17,479 nucleotides of DNA. Origin: Candidatus Krumholzibacteriota bacterium. GTDB lineage: Bacteria > Krumholzibacteriota > Krumholzibacteriia > Krumholzibacteriales > Krumholzibacteriaceae. The DNA lies in NCBI GenBank assembly GCA_030630165.1, contig DAOVNN010000015.1:1-17479 (forward strand). Reading direction: 5' to 3'. The notes under the pieces are model-generated. The model saw only the letters and a list, made by a program, of their open reading frames with translations. It was not told where the DNA came from and searched no databases. The position numbers were made by a program, and so were the translations under genes. Shown one piece after another: positions 15,109 to 17,479 of the stretch (the first letter of the stretch is position 1; each line of letters starts with the position of its first letter).

Positions 15109-15120
15109 TGGAGGTCAACA

Positions 15121-15957
15121 ATGAGAAAACGCGTACTGGCAGGAATACTTATAACACTGGTCATATTCGTTGTAGCAAGGAAAATATCGAAAAATCGGCC
15201 CGACGAGGTCGAGTGGACGGGTGGCGGCGTCAAGATAACACACCTGACTGTTTACGAGCAGGTCGGGCCCGGGCAGCCGGAGATCATTCTGCAGGTCAAG
15301 CCTCCCAATGAGATAGACGCAGCTGTCCTCTATCGTGTCCCCGGGGTGGAGGCGTTCGATACGGTCGGGATGTCCGAGATCTCGAGCGGGGTCTGGTCGG
15401 CGAGGCTTCCAGCGGGGGAGAAGGGCGACAGGCTGGAGTACGGATTCAAGATCTCGCAGATGACCGTCCACGAAGAAGGGGGCAGCTCAACGGCCGCTTC
15501 CGAGACGGGTTATTATCTGATCAAATACAAGGGAGTGGTGTCGGCAACCATCCTTGCCCTGCATATACTCTGTATGTTCGCCGCCTTTTTCTTTATTGTC
15601 GAGGCGCTGCTCGGAGCTTTCGCCATGATTATCTTGAGAGAGGAGAAGGAGTTTACCGTCGCCCAGACGAGATGGGTCCTGCTCTTCAGCTTTCTCGGGG
15701 GTGTGCCGCTCGGATTCGTCCTGAACAGTCAGAGGTTCGGGCCGATATGGGAAGCCTTCCCATTCGGTACTGACATCACCGACAACAAGACACAGTTGAT
15801 CATTATCTTCTGGATCATAATCGCGGCCATATCATGGAAGAGTTTCACGTGCAGGAGAACGGGACGCGACGTTGCCGGTCAGGGTGTCTTCGCCACCGCC
15901 GTCATCATAGCTTCAGTCCTCAGCCTGTTCCTGTATCTCGTGCCTCACAGCCTCTGA
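15121..15957 (+). CDS. Unknown membrane protein with periplasmic domain and C-terminal helix bundle
   Basis: A 278-residue protein with ATG at 15121 and GGAGG 6 nt upstream. A first hydrophobic helix (5-20) leads into about 110 residues of beta-rich, charged sequence (VKITHLTVYEQVGPGQPEI, then GVWSARLPAGEKGDRLEYGFK). This resembles an immunoglobulin-like domain outside the membrane. Then follow about four hydrophobic segments: 137-172 (long, with His148), 184-203, 224-241 and 255-275. The motif GPIWEAFPFGTDITDNKTQ (207-225) sits between helices and is the best candidate for a conserved functional loop. I do not recognise the family; a redox or sensor membrane module is only a guess. It is followed at 26 nt by the dus gene. 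Confidence 0.72.
   Translation: MRKRVLAGILITLVIFVVARKISKNRPDEVEWTGGGVKITHLTVYEQVGPGQPEIILQVKPPNEIDAAVLYRVPGVEAFDTVGMSEISSGVWSARLPAGEKGDRLEYGFKISQMTVHEEGGSSTAASETGYYLIKYKGVVSATILALHILCMFAAFFFIVEALLGAFAMIILREEKEFTVAQTRWVLLFSFLGGVPLGFVLNSQRFGPIWEAFPFGTDITDNKTQLIIIFWIIIAAISWKSFTCRRTGRDVAGQGVFATAVIIASVLSLFLYLVPHSL
15148..15178 (-). promoter_or_regulatory. Possible promoter of the hydrolase gene, inside the 15121 gene
   Basis: On the minus strand TTGCTA (15178-15173) and TATAAG (15153-15148, 5 of 6) are 19 nt apart, pointing left toward the hydrolase. The spacer is long, so support is weak. Confidence 0.25.
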
Positions 15958-15983
15958 CGGGATCTGTCGACGGGAGCCGCCGC

Positions 15984-16985
15984 ATGACCGCTGATCCTCC
16001 TGAGCAGAAGCATTCTCCGTTTACCGGGACTACCGTGGGCCTTGCTCCCCTGGCAGGCTGGTCAGATGCACCTTTCCGTCTGCTCTGTTTCGAGTACGGA
16101 GCTGATTTTGCCGTGACAGAGATGGTCAGTGCCGAAGGGCTGATCCGCGGGGGCGAGAAGACAGTCCGCCTGTTCGAGCGGATGCCCGGCGAGGGACCGC
16201 TGGGAGTCCAGCTGTTCGGCTCCGACCCCGCGGCTTTCGCGGCGGCGGCTGTGATCGTATGCCGGTCGGATCCGGCTTTTATCGATCTTAATTTCGGATG
16301 CCCGGTAAAAAAAGTGATCAGGAAAAATGGCGGATCGGCGATAATGCGCGATCTCGACCTTCTGGGCAGGATATGCGCGGCCGTAGTATCAGTCTCGACA
16401 GTTCCTGTGACGGCAAAGATAAGAAGCGGATGGAATCCCGAAGAGGAAAACTATATCGATGCGGGCAGGGTGGCGGAGGAGGCCGGAGTCGCTGCTGTTA
16501 CGCTTCATCCGAGGTACCGTTCCCAGCTGTTTTCAGGCGAAGCCGACTGGACTCATCTCGCGGATCTTCGTGAGGCGCTATCGATAGATGTGGTGGCGAG
16601 CGGAGATGTCCGGGGAGCGGACGATTACAGGAAAATTGTCGAGATAACAGGTTGTGAAACTGTTATGATTGGCAGAGGTGCGTTCGGGCGCCCCTGGGTG
16701 TTCAGTGAGATAAAGGCGTCTCTCGAGGGACGCCTTTGGGTACCGCCCGGTCCCGGGGAAAAGACCCGCACAATGATCAGACTGGCCCGCATGGAGGAGG
16801 AGTTGAAGGGCGAGAGGCGGGCCGTGGTCGAGATGCGTAAGCAGTACAGGTGGTTCCTCAGGGGAATGCCCGATGTGAAGGATTACCGCATGAGGCTGTC
16901 AACTGTCGAGTCTATGGCCGAAGCGAGGCTGATAATAGAAGAACTCAGAGAAGATATGGAGAAGAAATGGACAGGGACAGCCTGA
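15984..16985 (+). CDS. dus: tRNA-dihydrouridine synthase, DusB-like
   Basis: A 333-residue flavoenzyme that reduces uridine to dihydrouridine in tRNA. The FMN TIM barrel begins with GLAPLAGWSDAPFR. Catalytic cysteine lies in NFGCPVKKV, followed by KNGGSAIM (usually GGSALM). KIRSGW, TLHPRYRSQLFSGEADW, ASGDV and MIGRGAFGRPWVF are all family motifs. The common VHGRTR signature is LHPRYR here; the HPR form is known, the Tyr instead of Thr is less usual. Start at ATG 15984, with GGGAG about 7 nt upstream; the longer frame from 15834 overlaps the upstream gene and is not favoured. It overlaps larB by 19 nt. Confidence 0.93.
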   Translation: MTADPPEQKHSPFTGTTVGLAPLAGWSDAPFRLLCFEYGADFAVTEMVSAEGLIRGGEKTVRLFERMPGEGPLGVQLFGSDPAAFAAAAVIVCRSDPAFIDLNFGCPVKKVIRKNGGSAIMRDLDLLGRICAAVVSVSTVPVTAKIRSGWNPEEENYIDAGRVAEEAGVAAVTLHPRYRSQLFSGEADWTHLADLREALSIDVVASGDVRGADDYRKIVEITGCETVMIGRGAFGRPWVFSEIKASLEGRLWVPPGPGEKTRTMIRLARMEEELKGERRAVVEMRKQYRWFLRGMPDVKDYRMRLSTVESMAEARLIIEELREDMEKKWTGTA

Positions 16986-17479
16986 AGAAACTCCTCGGCG
17001 ATGTGGCCGGAGGCAGGACCGGTGTGGAGGAGGCAGTCGAACGTCTCAGGACGTTGCCTTTCGAGGATACCGGTTACGCTCGGATCGATCATCACAGGGA
17101 GTTGAGGCGGGGATTCCCCGAGGTGATATTCTGCCAGGGCAAGACTCCCGGGCAGATACAGGGTATCGCGGCCAGGATCATAAAGCATGGCTCCGATCTG
17201 CTCGCGACCAGGTGCTCGCCGGAGCAGTTCGCTGCCGTTTCCGGCTCACTTGAAGGAGCTGTCTATCACGAGGATGCCAGACTGTTCGCCGTAAAGCAGT
17301 CGGAGCAGCGGGAAAAAGGTTTTGTAGCCATTGTCGCTGGAGGGACCTCTGACAGTCCCGTATCCGAAGAGGCTGCCCTTACGGCTCAGTATCTCGGATG
17401 CAGGGTGGAGAGGTTTTACGATGTAGGTGTCGCCGGGATCCACCGGCTCCTCTCTTCGTGGGAGGAGATCAAAGAGGCC
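16967..17479 (+). CDS. larB: Nickel pincer cofactor biosynthesis protein LarB, 3' end outside window
   Basis: The frame runs from ATG 16967 through position 17479 without a stop, 171 codons. LarB carboxylates and hydrolyses nicotinate adenine dinucleotide in the first step of the nickel-pincer nucleotide pathway. Typical motifs are LPFEDTGYARIDHHRELRRGFPEVIFCQGKTPGQI (about 31-65), the PurE-like AGGTSDSPVSEEAA (about 124-137) and YDVGVAGIHRLLSSWEEI (about 152-169). AGGTSDSPV replaces the more common AGTSDLPV, a small change. GGAG lies 5 nt before the ATG. The start lies inside the dus gene (19-nt overlap), which points to translational coupling. larC and larE may lie beyond the right edge. 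Confidence 0.92.
   Translation, partial: MDRDSLKKLLGDVAGGRTGVEEAVERLRTLPFEDTGYARIDHHRELRRGFPEVIFCQGKTPGQIQGIAARIIKHGSDLLATRCSPEQFAAVSGSLEGAVYHEDARLFAVKQSEQREKGFVAIVAGGTSDSPVSEEAALTAQYLGCRVERFYDVGVAGIHRLLSSWEEIKEA

Noticed and set aside
15834..15983. Longer start for the dus gene
   Set aside because: It lies within the upstream membrane protein gene, its residues are low-complexity, and ATG 15984 has a better site.

Overview
This is a GC-rich bacterial chromosome segment holding 18 protein-coding genes. Two of them run off the window ends: a TPR-type protein at the left and larB at the right. HU, RsmI, thymidylate kinase, a carboxy-terminal processing protease and a queuosine precursor operon make it bacterial. 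Arginine AGG and isoleucine ATA codons are frequent throughout and gene composition looks uniform, so I see no sign of recent transfer and no IS, phage, CRISPR or tRNA. The gene mix, with a DUF366 protein, an inositol-phosphate-type CDP-alcohol transferase and a very long TPR protein, would fit an uncultured lineage of the FCB group or a neighbouring candidate phylum. That placement is a guess.

Layout. (1) Positions 1-3224, minus strand: a huge cytoplasmic TPR-like protein, at least 1074 residues, starting with GTG and continuing past the left edge. (2) 3225-3472: a divergent intergenic region with a good sigma70-type promoter firing right and a GC-rich, foldable leader of about 95 nt. (3) 3473-5862, plus strand: a tight operon queD-queC-DUF366-queE for the 7-deazaguanine precursor preQ0. 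The DUF366 gene sits where folE is often found. (4) 5863-6428: the largest gap, 566 bp. It holds an intrinsic terminator for a minus-strand transcript that has no visible gene, three back-to-back hairpins, and the HU promoter and leader. (5) 6429-13707, plus strand: HU, threonine aldolase, rsmI, CDP-alcohol phosphatidyltransferase, MATE transporter, tmk, S41 protease and a HAD phosphatase. Several are overlapping or closely spaced. (6) 13745-15108, minus strand: a small membrane-anchored protein of unknown function and an alpha/beta hydrolase. (7) 15121-17479, plus strand: an unknown five-helix membrane protein, a DusB-like tRNA dihydrouridine synthase and the first 171 codons of larB.

Functional reading. 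The queuosine operon provides QueD, QueE and QueC, which turn dihydroneopterin triphosphate into preQ0; no GTP cyclohydrolase is present locally. The remaining genes are mostly housekeeping: chromosome compaction, 16S rRNA and tRNA modification, dTTP synthesis, membrane lipid synthesis, envelope proteolysis and export. The points most worth a second look are the DUF366 gene inside the preQ0 operon, the folded leader upstream of queD, the orphan minus-strand terminator at 5907-5929, and the overlapping divergent promoters near 15060-15180.
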